NCBI GenBank assembly: GCA_014529385.2
Contig: CM043966.1
Span: 97,878,587-97,942,586 of the forward strand
Origin: Adiantum capillus-veneris
Taxonomy: Eukaryota > Streptophyta > Polypodiopsida > Polypodiales > Pteridaceae
Direction of reading: 5' to 3'
DNA length: 64,000 nt
Position numbers and translations under genes: made by a program. The notes beneath the pieces are model-generated. The model had not been told where the DNA came from, did not search any database, and saw only the letters and a list, made by a program, of their open reading frames with translations. Position 1 is the first letter of the stretch; each line of letters begins with the position of its first letter. Of this stretch, positions 44,101-55,820 are shown piece after piece.

Positions 44101-47100
44101 CATGGGGGTTTAACGTCAAGGTCAGTCACTTTTCCAAGCTATTATCCCTAGTAGCATGAGTGGTTTGGTCTCAAGATTCACCACTTTTCCACTCTATGTC
44201 ATTATATAAAGAAGATCTAGGTGTTAAGGTCGACCACTTGTCCAACCTATAAGGGTATATCTTAAAGGTTATTCTTTCTCACCACTTGGAATGACCATGA
44301 TAGGTTTTACATAGGGGTTTGGTTCCAAGGTCCACCACTTGTCCAAGCTAACTTTATTGAAACATAGAGAGAAGCAAAAGGTCCACCACTTGTCCAAGCT
44401 AGGCTCCATTGAAACATGGAGAGAAGGATGCTCCACCATTTGTCCAAGATAGGCTCCATTGAAACATGACGAGAAGCAAGCTGCACCAGTCTCCAAGATG
44501 CTAGAAACACGATGGTAGATGAGTTTACATTCAAGGTCCACCACTTGTCCAACCTATTATTGCTAGTAGCATGAGTGGTTTGGTCTCAAGATTCACCACT
44601 TTTTCACTCTGTGTCATTATATTAAGAATATTTGGGTTTAAGGTCCACCACTTGTCCAACCTATAAGACTATATCTTAAAGGTTATTCTTTCTGACCACT
44701 TGGAGTGACCATGATAGGTTTTACATGGGGGTTTGGTTCCAAGGTCCACCACTTGTCCAAGCTAACTCTATTGAAACATAGAGAGAAGCAAAGGTCCACC
44801 ACTTGTCCAAGCTAGGGTCCATTGAAACATGGAGAGAAGGATGCTCCACCATTTGTCCAAGATAGACTCCATTGAAACATGGGGGACATTCAAGCTCCAC
44901 CACTATCTCCAAGCTATTACCGCTAGTACATGAGTGGTTTTGTCAAAGATTCACCACTTTTCACTCTATGTCATTATGTTTAGAATATTGGGTGTTAAGG
45001 TCCACCACTTGTCCAACCTATAAGACTATATCTTAAAGGTTATTCTTTCTCACGACTTGGAGTGACCATGATAGGTTTTACATTGGGGTTTGGTTCCAAG
45101 GTCCACCACTTGTCCAAGCTAACTCTATTGAAACATAGAGAGAAGCAAAGGTCCCACCACTTGTCCAAGCTAGGGTCCATTGAAACATGGAGAGAAGGAT
45201 GCTCCACCATTTGTCCAAGATACTCCATTGAAACATGAAGAGAAGCAATTGCACCATGTCTCCAAGATGCTAGGCTCCATCTAAATATTAAACCCACCAT
45301 ATTTGTAGATGGGGGGTTTACATTCAAGGTCCACCACTTGTCCAACCTATAAGTCTATATCTTAAAGGTTATTCTTTCTTACCACTTGGAGTGACCATGA
45401 TAGGTTTTACATGGGGGTTTGGTTCCAAGGTCCACCACTTGTCCAAGCTAACTCTATTGAAACATAGAGAGAAGCAAAGGTCCACCACTTGTCCAAGCTA
45501 GGGTCCATTGAAACATGGAGAGAAGGATGCTCCACCATTTGTCCAAGGTAGGCTCCATTGAAACATGAGGAGAAGCAAGCTGCACCATGTCTCCAAGATG
45601 CTAGGCTCCATCGAAAAACATTAAACCCATGATATGTCGTAGATGAGGGGTTTACATTCAAGGTCCAACACTTGTCCAAGCTATTATTGGTAGTAGCCTG
45701 AGTGGTTTGGTCTCAAGATTCACCACTTTTCCACTCTATGTCATTATATTAAGAATATGCGGGTGTTAAGGTCCACCACTTGTCCAACCTATAAGGCTAC
45801 ATCTTAAAGGTTATTCTTTCTTACCACTTGGAGTGACCATGATAGGTTTTACATGGGGGTTTGGTTCCAAGGTCCACCACTTGTCCAAGCTAACTCTATT
45901 GAAACATAGAGAGAAACAAAGGTCCACCACTTGTCCAAGCTAGGCTCCATTGAAACATGGAGAGAAGGATGCTCCACCATTTGTCCAAGATAACTCCATT
46001 GAAACATGGGGGTTTAATTCAAGGTCTCCCACTTGTCCAAGCTAATACTTCTACGTATTTGAGTGGGGGTTTGGTCTCAAGATTCACCACCACTTTTTCA
46101 CTCTATGTCATTATATAAGAATATGTGGGTGTTAAGGTCCACCACTTGTCCAACCTATAAGGCTACATCTTAAAGGTTATTCTTTCTCACACTTGGAGTG
46201 ACCATGATAGGTTTTACATGGGGTTTGGTTCCAAGGTCCACCACTTGTCCAAGCTAACTCTATTGAAACATAGAGAGAAGCAAAGGTCCACCACTTGTCC
46301 AAGCTAGGGTCCATTGAAACATGGAGAGAAGGATGCTCCACCATTTGTCCAAGATAGGCTCCATTGAAACATGACGAGAAGCAAGGTGCACCATGTCTCC
46401 AAGATGCTAGGCTCCATCGAAAATACATTAAACCCACGATATTTCGTAGATGAGGGGGTTTACATTCAAGGTCCACCACTTGTCCAAGCTATTATCGCTA
46501 GTACGCTGAGTGGTTTGTCTCAAGATTCACCACTTTTCCACTCTATGTCATTATATTAAGAATATCTGGGTGTTAAGGTCCACCACTTGTCCAACCTATA
46601 AGGCTACATCATTAAGGTTATTCTTTCTTACCACTTGGAGTGACCATGATAGGTTTTACATGGGGGTTTGGTTCCAAGGTCCACCACTTGTCCAAGCTAA
46701 CTCTATTGAAACATAGAGAGAAACAAAGGTCCACCACTTGTCCAAGCTAGGCTCCATTGAAACATGGAGAGAAGGATGCTCCACCATTTGTCGAAGCTAA
46801 GTCCATTGAAACATGGGGGGTTTACGTTCAAGGTCCACCACTTGTCCAAGCTATTATCCTAGTAGCATGAGTGGTTTGTCTCAAGATTCACCACTTTTTC
46901 ACTCTATGTCATATATTAAGAAATTTGGGTGTTAAGGTCCACCACTTGTCCAACCTATAAGGCTATATCTTAAAGGTTATTCTTTCTCACCACTTGGAGT
47001 GACCATGATAGGTTTTACATGGGGGTTTGGTTCCAAGGTCCACCACTTGTCCAAGCTAACTCTATTGAAACATAGAGAGAAGCAAAGGTCCACCACTTGT

Positions 47101-50100
47101 CCAAGCTAGGGTCCATTGAAACATGGAGAGAAGGATGCTCCACCATTTGTCCAAGATAGGCTCCATTGAAACATGAAGAGAAGCAAGCTGCACCATGTCT
47201 CCAAGATGCTAGGCTCCATCGAAATACCTTAAACCCACGATATTTTGTAGATGAGGGTTTACATTCAAGGTCCACACTTGTCCAAGCTATTATCGCTAGT
47301 AGCATGAGTGGTTTGTCTCAAGATTCACCACTTTTCCACTCTATGTCATTATATTAAGAATATGGGTGTTAAGGTCCACCACTTGTCCAACCTATAAGGC
47401 TATATCTTAAAGGTTATTCTTTCTTACCACTTGGAGTGACCATGATAGGTTTTACATGGGGGTTTGGTTCCAAGGTCCACCACTTGTCCAAGCTAACTCT
47501 ATTGAAACATAGAGAGAAGCAAAGGTCCACCACTTGTCCAAGCTAGGGTCCATTGAAATGGAGAGAAGGATGCTCCACCATTTGTCCAAGATAGGCTCCA
47601 TTGAAACATGACGAGAAGCAAGCTGCACCATGTCTCCAAGATGCTAGGCTCCATCGAAAAACATTAAACCCACGATATTCGTAGATGAGGGGTTTACATT
47701 CAAGGTCAACACTTGTCCAAGCTATTATTGCTAGTAGCCTGAGTGGTTTGGTCTCAAGATTCACCACTTTTCCACTCTATGTCATTATATTAAGAATATG
47801 TGGGTGTTAAGGTCCACCACTTGTCCAACCTATAAGGCTACATCTTAAAGGTTATTCTTTCTTACCACTTGGAGTGACCATGATAGGTTTTACATGGGGG
47901 TTTGGTTCAAGGTCCACCACTTGTCCAAGCTAACTCTATTGAAACATAGAGAGAAACAAAGGTCCACCACTTGTCCAAGCTAGGCTCCATTGAAACATGG
48001 AGAGAAGGATGCTCCACCATTTGTCGAAGAAGTCATTGAAACATGGGGGGTTTACGTTCAAGGTCCACCACTTGTCCAAGCTAATTATCGCTAGTATGTC
48101 ATGAGTGGTTTTGTCTCAAGATTCACCACTTTTTCACTCTATTCATTATATTAAGAATAATAGTGTATGGTGAGTTAAGGTCCACCACTTGTCCAACCTA
48201 TAAGGCTAATCTTAAAGGTTATTCTTTCTCACCACTTGGAGTGACCATGATATTTTACATGGGGGTTTGGTTCCAAGGTCCACCACTTGTCCAAGCTAAC
48301 TCTATTATCATAGAGAAAGCAAAGGTCCACCACTTGTCCAAGCTAGGGTCCATTGAAACATGGAGAGAAGGATGCTCCACCATTTGTCCAAGATAGGCTC
48401 CATTGAAACATGAAGAGAAGCAAGCTGCACCATGTCTCCAAGATGCTAGGCTTCATCGAAATACCTGAAACCCACGATATTTTGTACATGGGGGGTTTAC
48501 ATTCAAGGTCCATCCACTTGTCAAGCTATTATCGCTAGTAGCATGAGTGGTTTTGTCTCAAGATTCACCACTTTTCCACTCTATGTCATTAAATTAAGAA
48601 ATATTCTTGTGGGTTAAGGTCCACACCTTGTCCAACCTATAAGTCTATATCTTAAAGGTTATTCTCTCTTACCACTTGGAGTGACCATGATAGGTTTTAA
48701 CATGGGGATTTGGTTCCAAGGCCACCACTTGTCCAAGCTAACTCTATTGAAACAGAGAGAGAAGAAGCAAAGGTCCACCACTTGTCCAAGCTAGGCTCCA
48801 TTGAAACATGGAGAGAAGGATGCTCCACCATTTGTCCAAGATAGGCTCCATTGAAACATGACGAGAAGCAAGCTGCACCATGTCTCCAAGATGCTAGGCT
48901 CCCATCGAAAACATTAAACCTACGATCTGTCGTAGATGAGGGGTTTACATTCAAGTATCCCACACTTGTCCAAGCTATATTGGTAGTAGCCTGAGTGGTT
49001 TGGTCTCAAGATTCACCACTTGGGTTTTATTAAGAATATGTGGGTGTTAAGGTCCACCACTTGTCCAACCTATAAGGCTACATCTTAAAGGTTATTCTTT
49101 CTTCCACTTGGAGTGACCATGATAGGTTTTACATGGGGGTTTGGTTCCAAGTTCCACCACTTGTCCAAGCTAACTCTATTGAAACATAGAGAGAAACAAA
49201 GGTCCACCACTTGTCCAAGCTAGGCTCCATTGAAACATGGAGAAAGGATGCTCCACCATTTGTCGAAGCTAAGTCTATTGAAACATGGGGGGTTTACGTT
49301 CAAGGTCCACCACTTGTCCAAGCTATTATCGCTAGTAGCATGAGTGTTTTATTCAAGATTCACCACTTTTTCACTCTATGTCATTATATTAAGAATATTT
49401 GGGTATAAGGTCCACCACTTGTCCAACCTATAAGGCTATATCTTAAAGGTTATTCTTTCTCACCACTTGGAGTGACCATGATAGGTTTTACATGGGGGTT
49501 TGGTTCCAAGGTCCACCACTTGTCCAAGCTAACTCTATTGAATCATAGAGATTAGCAAAGGTCCACCACTTGTCCAAGCTAGGGTCCATTGAAACATGGA
49601 GAGAAGGATGCTCCACTATTTGTCCAAGATAGAGTCCATTGAAACATGAAGAGAAGCAAGCTGCACCATGTCTCCAAGATGCTAGGTTTCATCGAAATAC
49701 CTTAAACCCACGATATTTTGTACATGGGGGGTTTTACATTCAAGTACCACCACTTGTCCAAGCTATTATCGCTAGTAGCATGAGTGGTTTTGTCTCAAGA
49801 TTCACCACTTTTCCACTCTATGTCATTATATTAAGAATATGTGGGTGTTAAGGTCCACCACTTGTCCAACCTATAAGTCTATATCTTAAAGGTTATTCTC
49901 TCTTACCACTTGGAGTGACCATGATAGGTTTTACATGGGGATTTGGTTCCAAGGTCCACCACTTGTCCAAGCTAACTCTATTGAAACAGAGAGAGAAGCA
50001 AAGGTCCACCACTTGTCCAAGCTAGGGTCCATTGAAACATGGAGAGAAGGATGCTCCACCATTTGTCCAAGATAGGCTCCATTGAAACATGACGAGAAGC

Positions 50101-51340
50101 AAGCTGCACCATGTCTCCAAGATGCTAGGCTCCATCGAAAAACATTAAACCCACGATATTTGTCGTAGATGAGGGGTTTACATTCAAGGTCCAACACTTG
50201 TCCAAGCTATTATTGGTAGTAGCCTGAGTGGTTTGGTCTCAAGATTCACCACTTTTCCACTCTATGTCATTATATTAAGAATATCTGGGTGTTAAGGTCC
50301 ACCACTTCCACCACTTGTCCAATATAAGGATATATCATTAAGGTTATTCTTTCTAACCACTTGGAGTGACCATGATAGGTTTTACATGGGGGTTTGGTTT
50401 CAAGGTCCACCACTTGTCCAAGCTAACTCTATTGAAACATAGAGAGAAACAAACGTCCACCACTTGTCCAAGCTAGGCTCCATTGAAACATGGAGAGAAC
50501 GATGCTCCACCATTTGTCGAAGCTAAGTCTATTGAAACATGGGGGGTTTACGTTCAAGGTCCACCACTTGTCCAAGCTATTATCGCTAGTAGCATGAGTG
50601 GTTTTGTCTCAAGATTCACCACTTTTTCACTCTATGTCATTATATTAAGAATATTTGGGTGTTAAGGTCCACCACTTGTCCAACCTATAAGGCTATATCT
50701 TAAAGGTTATTCTTTCTCACCACTTGGAGTGACCATGATAGGTTTTACATGGGGGTTTGGTTCCAAGGTCCACCACTTGAATCATAGAGAGAAGCAAAGG
50801 TCCACCACTTGTCCAAGCTAGGCTCCATTGAAACATGGAGAGAAGGATGCTCCACCATTTGTCCAAGATAGGCTCCATTGAAACATGAAGAGAGCAAGCT
50901 GCACCATGTCTCCAAGATGCTAGGCTCCATCAAAATACCTTAAACCCACGATATTTCGTAGATGGGGGGATTACTTTCAAGGTCCACCACTTGTCCAAGC
51001 TATTATCGCTAGTAGCATGGTTTGGTCTCAAGATTCACCAGTTTTCCACTCTATGTCATTACATTAAGAATATCTTGGTGTTAAGGTCCACCACTTGTCC
51101 AACCTATAAGGCTATATCTTAAATGATATTTTTTCTCACCACTTGGAATGTGCATGATATGTTTTACATGGGGTTTTGCTCCAAGGTCCACCACTTGTCC
51201 AAGCTAGATCTATTACATATATATTATACATACAATATTCAACTAGATTCCCTACCTATCATGTCTAGTAGCATGGATGCTGTAGCTTTAAGGTCCACCA
51301 CTTGTCCAACCTATACTCTCTTATGTAAGAGAGATCTCGC
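41150..51340 (+). repeat. Right satellite array with higher-order structure (forward orientation)
   Basis: The core GGTCCACCACTTGTCC followed by AAGCTA or AACCTA occurs several times per unit, separated by CATTGAAACATGGAGAG-type segments. The anchor core after GGTTTGGTTCCAA recurs 24 times, at about 41761, 42202, 42644, 43008, 43449, 43888, 44329, 44743, 45100, 45429, 45871, 46234, 46679, 47038, 47474, 47911, 48278, 48719, 49151, 49509, 49951, 50403, 50767 and 51183. Spacings fall into about 440 bp (long) and about 362 bp (short, missing the CACCATGTCTCCAAGATGCT segment). From 46679 the order short-long-long repeats three times with a period of 1,232-1,252 bp. Open frames of 60-100 codons on the minus strand are repeat translations. 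Confidence 0.97.
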
Positions 51341-51625
51341 TATAAATTCAAAACCTTCCCGCCTAAATTTAAAATTCAAAATCTGATTGATAAATTTAAA
51401 ATATCCCTCCCAAATTTTAAATATCGCGCCTAAATTTTAAAATATCCCGCCCAAATTTTTAAATTCAAACTTTTTTTAAAAATTTAAATTTTACCACTTA
51501 AATTTAAATATTCCACGCGAAATTGATTTTAAATTCAAGTTTACCACAAAAAGATATCATTATACCACCTAAATTCAAATATGCAAACCTCAAATCATTA
51601 TATTGTACATAAATTCAAACAAATT
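51341..51625. other. AT-rich block with repeated AAATTTAAAAT-type words
   Basis: Very AT-rich, with several copies of CGCCTAAATTTAAAAT / CCGCCCAAATTTT and TTAAATTCAAA words. It marks the outer edge of the right satellite array. No gene. Confidence 0.75.
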
Positions 51626-52250
51626 CAAATTAACAAGCCTAAACTGATATTAGTTTGCATAGATATGAATTTATCACACCTAAATTATGTCACCATGTTA
51701 GAGAGAGTGGTTAGAGAATTTGAACAAGGTCCACCACTTGTCCAACCTAGATACCAAGAAGGATTGAGTGTACAAGGTATTGTTTGGAGGTCCTTATAGT
51801 CCACTGGTCTCAAGGTCCACCACTTGTGGTAAGGGTCACCAAAAAGTGTATATATTCATCCAAAGAAATACACGTATTTTTGGTCTACATGTCCTAGTTT
51901 CAACCATTTATGTCCATTAGGTGTATCACTAAACAACACTACTATTTTTGAGAAACAGAAGTTACAATCATATCTACAAATGGATTAGAGGAAAATCAGC
52001 TCAGCATACATCCAAAACTCGCTACAAGAATCGACTTTAACAGATCACGCAAGTAAGTCTTCATTCAAGTTTACTAGTATTACAATGTGTTAGTTATTTG
52101 TGATATTTATGTATGTATATATACTATGTGTGCATATCATAATTAAGTGTAATTGTGTATCTGCATTATGTATGAGTATTACAATGAAATAACACAAATA
52201 TACATACATACACATATATAACACAGACGCACACATACATGAGCATGTAT
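51626..52250. other. Unassigned stretch with two satellite remnants
   Basis: Forward satellite cores remain near 51727 and 51813. No gene or other repeat recognised. Confidence 0.5.
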
Positions 52251-52252
52251 TT

Positions 52253-52300
52253 TCAAGAGAGAGATAGCAAGATACAGATGAGATAGATAGATAGATAGAA

Positions 52301-52347
<47 letters not shown>
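52253..52347 (+). repeat. GA-rich microsatellite
   Basis: Mixed GATA and GA repeats, ending in about 35 bp of nearly pure GA. Confidence 0.9.
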
Positions 52348-52351
<4 letters not shown>

Positions 52352-52376
52352 CCTGTTTTCTAGAGAGAGGAGAGAG

Positions 52377-52630
52377 AGAAAGATAACAGATTTCATTGTG
52401 TTTATGTATGTGGAAGAGAGGAAGACGATGTATGGAAATATGTGCACAATTTTCAAGAGAGAGACAAAGATAACAGATTTTCACTGTGGTTATGTATGTG
52501 GAAGTGAGGAAGACGATGTGTGGGAATATGTGCATGTGTTTTCAAGAGAGAGACAACAAGATAATAGATTTCACTGTGGTTATGTATGTGGAAGAGAGGA
52601 GACGATGTGTAGGAATATGTGTATGTGTGC
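52377..52630 (+). repeat. Three-copy 90-bp minisatellite
   Basis: Three tandem copies start near 52381, 52470 and 52560, sharing AGATAACAGATTT, GGTTATGTATGTGGAAG and GACGATGTGTGGGAATATGT. The open frame 52314-53039 runs through them because the unit has few stops in that frame. Confidence 0.88.
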
Positions 52631-53202
52631 GAGGATATTTTTAAACTACGTATCTCTGTCTTTTGACAAGAGAGTGTGTGTGCAAGAGAGTTACAGAGAA
52701 CCATCTCTGTATGGAGAAAGACAGAGAGTGAGAGAGAGAGAAATACCTGTTTTTTCTCTATTCGTGAGGTGTGCAATGTCTCCTGAGAAGAAGCTATGCC
52801 CGATCCTGCCCTTCTGGAAAGCGTTGCGTACGCTGCTGTTTCTTTATCTTGTGCGCGAACTTTCAATCCTGTGCGCTCCACCTGTGTGTTGTGTACGATG
52901 CCGGGCTTGCTCCTCTACGTGCGCGTATACTCCAACTGTGTGCGATCCGTGTCGCTTCTGTGTGTTTGCTGCTCGCTGCTTTCTCTGTGTGCGTTGCTCG
53001 TGCGCTCTCTCTGTGCCTAATCTTGATAGGGTTTATTAGAATGCCCGTATGCTACAAGTCATGTTTTATCATAGGATTAAAAAAAACAAAAGCAATATAA
53101 AACATTAACCAATTCACACAGCCAAAATTAAAGAAATCATGGTTGAAAATATGCAAAAACATGTGTAACTCTTATACTATGAATTCACAAAAAAAAATAA
53201 AT
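52631..53202. other. Unassigned stretch
   Basis: A second copy of the GAGAGAGAAATACCTGTTTT junction occurs at 52732-52755, echoing 52338-52360. The remainder, rich in TGTGCG words, holds overlapping open frames in three registers with no domain. I cannot assign a gene. Confidence 0.45.
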
Positions 53203-53455
53203 CTTTGGGCGCTGCCCCTAGCCCCGCGGGGCGTTGCCCCTTGAGCCCGCCCGGGCACTGCCCCGACCCCCCCTGGGGTGCTTCCCCAGGACCCCGCCGG
53301 AACAATATCCCAAAATCAGCCTCCCAAGCCCCTCCATCGAGAGCGCTATATTCCACATCCCCATCAGAGCGCTACCCCCCAACCTCACGTGGAAGCGCTG
53401 CCTTGTCACCCCATTGTGGCATTGCCCTAAGACCCCGCATCTGGAGTGCTAAATG
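53203..53455 (+). repeat. GC-rich degenerate tandem repeat
   Basis: A sharp GC-rich island in AT-rich DNA, composed of degenerate units of about 22-30 bp around GCGCTGCCCC / GGACCCCGC / GCGTTGCCCC. Open frames across it are low-complexity Pro/Arg translations. Confidence 0.75.
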
Positions 53456-53589
53456 GGAACATTCTTCATTAGTGAAATTTTGAACATAAATTATATTTAA
53501 CATATACTTAAATATAATACAAATATTAACATAATAACTATACTATATTTACTATAGCAGTTCTAGATTATGTCTTATACTATATTTAA

Positions 53590-54830
53590 GGTGCCAAAGG
53601 TTTGGCCTTATGGTCCTAGATTTAGCCAAGTGGTCAACACATATAGGACCAAGTGCACACTGTGCCACAAAACTTGGCCACCACTTCACTTGCCAAAGTT
53701 TAGGCCACATGGTCAATCCTAAGTTTCCAATGTTCTTATTATGTCACCTTTTGCCTGTGGAAAACCTAGGCTTGTTTTCACATACTCAGGCACTTCAAGC
53801 CATAATAAATTTTCATTACTCTTCGGCAACCTTTTGTTCAAGTCTTTGAAAAAAACATTGCTTAAGGCCACCCTAAACCATTTTCATTTAGGGGTGTCTA
53901 AAACTAGCTTTTTGGCAATTCGAGAAGAAAATGGTCAAGTTTTTATACTTAGTTTTAACCACTTGACCAATTCAAATATTGGAAAGCAAGGTCTTGTAAT
54001 ACTTTTCTTTGGACATCACACATTAAAACTAGGTCCCTCACTTGTCCAAGCTATGCTATAAATAATAAAGGGCTTTTGGTTTCAAGATGCACCACTTTCC
54101 CAACCTTGATTCCATTAAAGAAGCTAGCTCTATTAGACATTTAATAGCAAGGTCCTGTAGCAGTTCACATTGAACATTTTCCATGGCAGCTAGGTCCACC
54201 ACTTATCTAAGCTATGCTCTAATATAGTAAGGGGGTTTTGGTTTCAAGATCCACCACTTGTCCAAACTTGATTTGGGAAGCAAGGTCCTATAATAGTTTG
54301 CTTTGGACATTCACCATTACAACTAAGTCCACGACTTCTCCAAGCTATGTTCTAATACACTAAGAACGTTTTGGTTTGAAGGAGAACCACTTGTACGACT
54401 TTGTTTTTTGAAGTAAGGTCTTTACATAGTTCACCTTGGACCTTGGACATTGGATACTACAACTAAGCCCACCACTTGTCCAAGCTATCCTCTATATATG
54501 GCCAAAGGGTTTGGGTTTCAAGATTCACCACTTTTCCAACCTTTCTTCCATTAAAGAAAGGAGGGGAATTATAACTAGGTCCACCAATTGTCCAAGATAT
54601 GCTCTGATATAGAAGGGGATTTTGGTTTCAATAATCCACCACGTGTTCAACCTTGCAAGACTCAAGGATACTTGGACATTGGAAAGCATAGTCCTATAGT
54701 AGTTGATAGGTGGCAGTGGGTATAATAACTAGGTCCAACCTATGCTCTCATATAGCAAAGAGGCTTTGGTTTCAAGGTCCACCACTTGTCCAACCTTGCT
54801 TCCATTAAAGAAATGAGGGGCTACGTAAAC
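53590..54830 (+). repeat. Diverged satellite outliers
   Basis: Scattered, decayed copies of the satellite theme: AGGTCCCTCACTTGTCC near 54031, GATCCACCACTTGTCC near 54250 and AGGTCCACCACTTGTCC near 54776. They alternate with GCTATGCTCTAATATAG and GGGGTTTTGGTTTCAAG words. The spacing is about 60-110 bp and irregular. The orientation is that of the right array. Confidence 0.8.
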
Positions 54831-54869
54831 TTGGCAAGCAAGGTAGAAAGGCTCAATATGAATGAATAG

Positions 54870-55640
54870 GTCTTGGGCATTTATGAGAAAGAGCTTTTAG
54901 CTGTCTACATGTCCTTGACACATGGTAGCACTATTTATTGGGGGACTTCATTATTTTACGAACATACCACCAAGTCTTTAAGTACTTCATGACGCAAACC
55001 AGCTTTTCGACAAAACAAACGAGGTGGGAAAATCTCTTCTTTCTCAATTTTATTTTCATATTGCTCACGTGCTGGTAAGACAATTAAGTGGCGGATTGCA
55101 CTTTCATGATGACCAAAAGTCATTGCGGTGTCTATAGCAACTCACAATGATCTACTTCCATGATAGATGAGTATGCTATTGACTTTGACTTCAAAGATGT
55201 AATGTCAGTTATTGCTTTGGGGAAGAAAGAGGAACCATTCACCTTATAGGATGGTTATCTTCTCAATGTCAATAGGCCATATGTTACCCACTCCCTTCGT
55301 GAGAAAGTCATGTATGAATCCCATGCTCCTCCCTATGTGTAGGGCATAGAGGCATTCAACATACTCTTCAAGGAGTAAAGACATACTTCTATTGGTCTAC
55401 CATGAAAGTGGACATACAAGAGTATGTTTCAAAATGTGTGATATGCCAAAAGAGTAAGTATGATAGAGGGAAGAAACCTGGATTACTCCAGCCATTGCCA
55501 ATCCCTAATTCACCATGGGAGAGTATATCAATGGAGCCCACTATATGGAATATGGTGCACACCTAGGAATCTTTGGAATTAATAATGGAGTCTTTTTAGA
55601 CTTGCCAGGACTTTACCATTATTGAGCCATAAGAAGTCCA
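54870..55640 (+). pseudogene. Gypsy chromovirus fragment (RNase H end and integrase start)
   Basis: Matches the region at about 58805-59470 of the copy downstream. It keeps RNase H end words (GAGAAAGAGCTTTTAGCTGT, GCGGATTGCACTTTCATGATG) and the integrase zinc-binding segment. That segment retains a YVSKCVICQKSKYDRGKKPG block which the downstream copy has partly lost. Many stops. It ends near 55640-55770 without the integrase core. Confidence 0.8.
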
Positions 55641-55820
55641 AAAGGAGCTAGACCTTGGCAATTCTGCAATATTAGACCCACTCCACTACTCTCTATAATT
55701 CTTCACTTCGAGCCATGGGTGTAGATACTTAAGAGCCAATTTTCAAAGGCTAAGAGGAGTGGCAACTAAGGTTTTGAATTGACAAAGCATACCCTATGCA
55801 CATACAAAAATTTTGTTAAC

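Noticed and set aside
41343-50933. Many 60-100-codon open frames on the minus strand reading MDKWWTL...SLHVSMEPSLDKWWTF
   Set aside because: They are translations of the satellite unit. They recur with the array, break at unit boundaries and shift frame between units (unit lengths are not kept to multiples of three), so they do not indicate a gene family.
41150-51340. CRISPR-like array of direct repeats
   Set aside because: Spacers are themselves repeated, the unit is 360-440 bp with internal sub-repeats, and the genome is a plant's; it is a satellite.
52314-53039. 241-codon open frame
   Set aside because: Its first part is GA microsatellite and the 90-bp minisatellite; the rest is Cys/Leu-rich without a domain and overlaps other frames.
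53205-53483. Pro/Arg-rich open frames
   Set aside because: They only reflect the GC-rich tandem repeat and exist in several frames at once.
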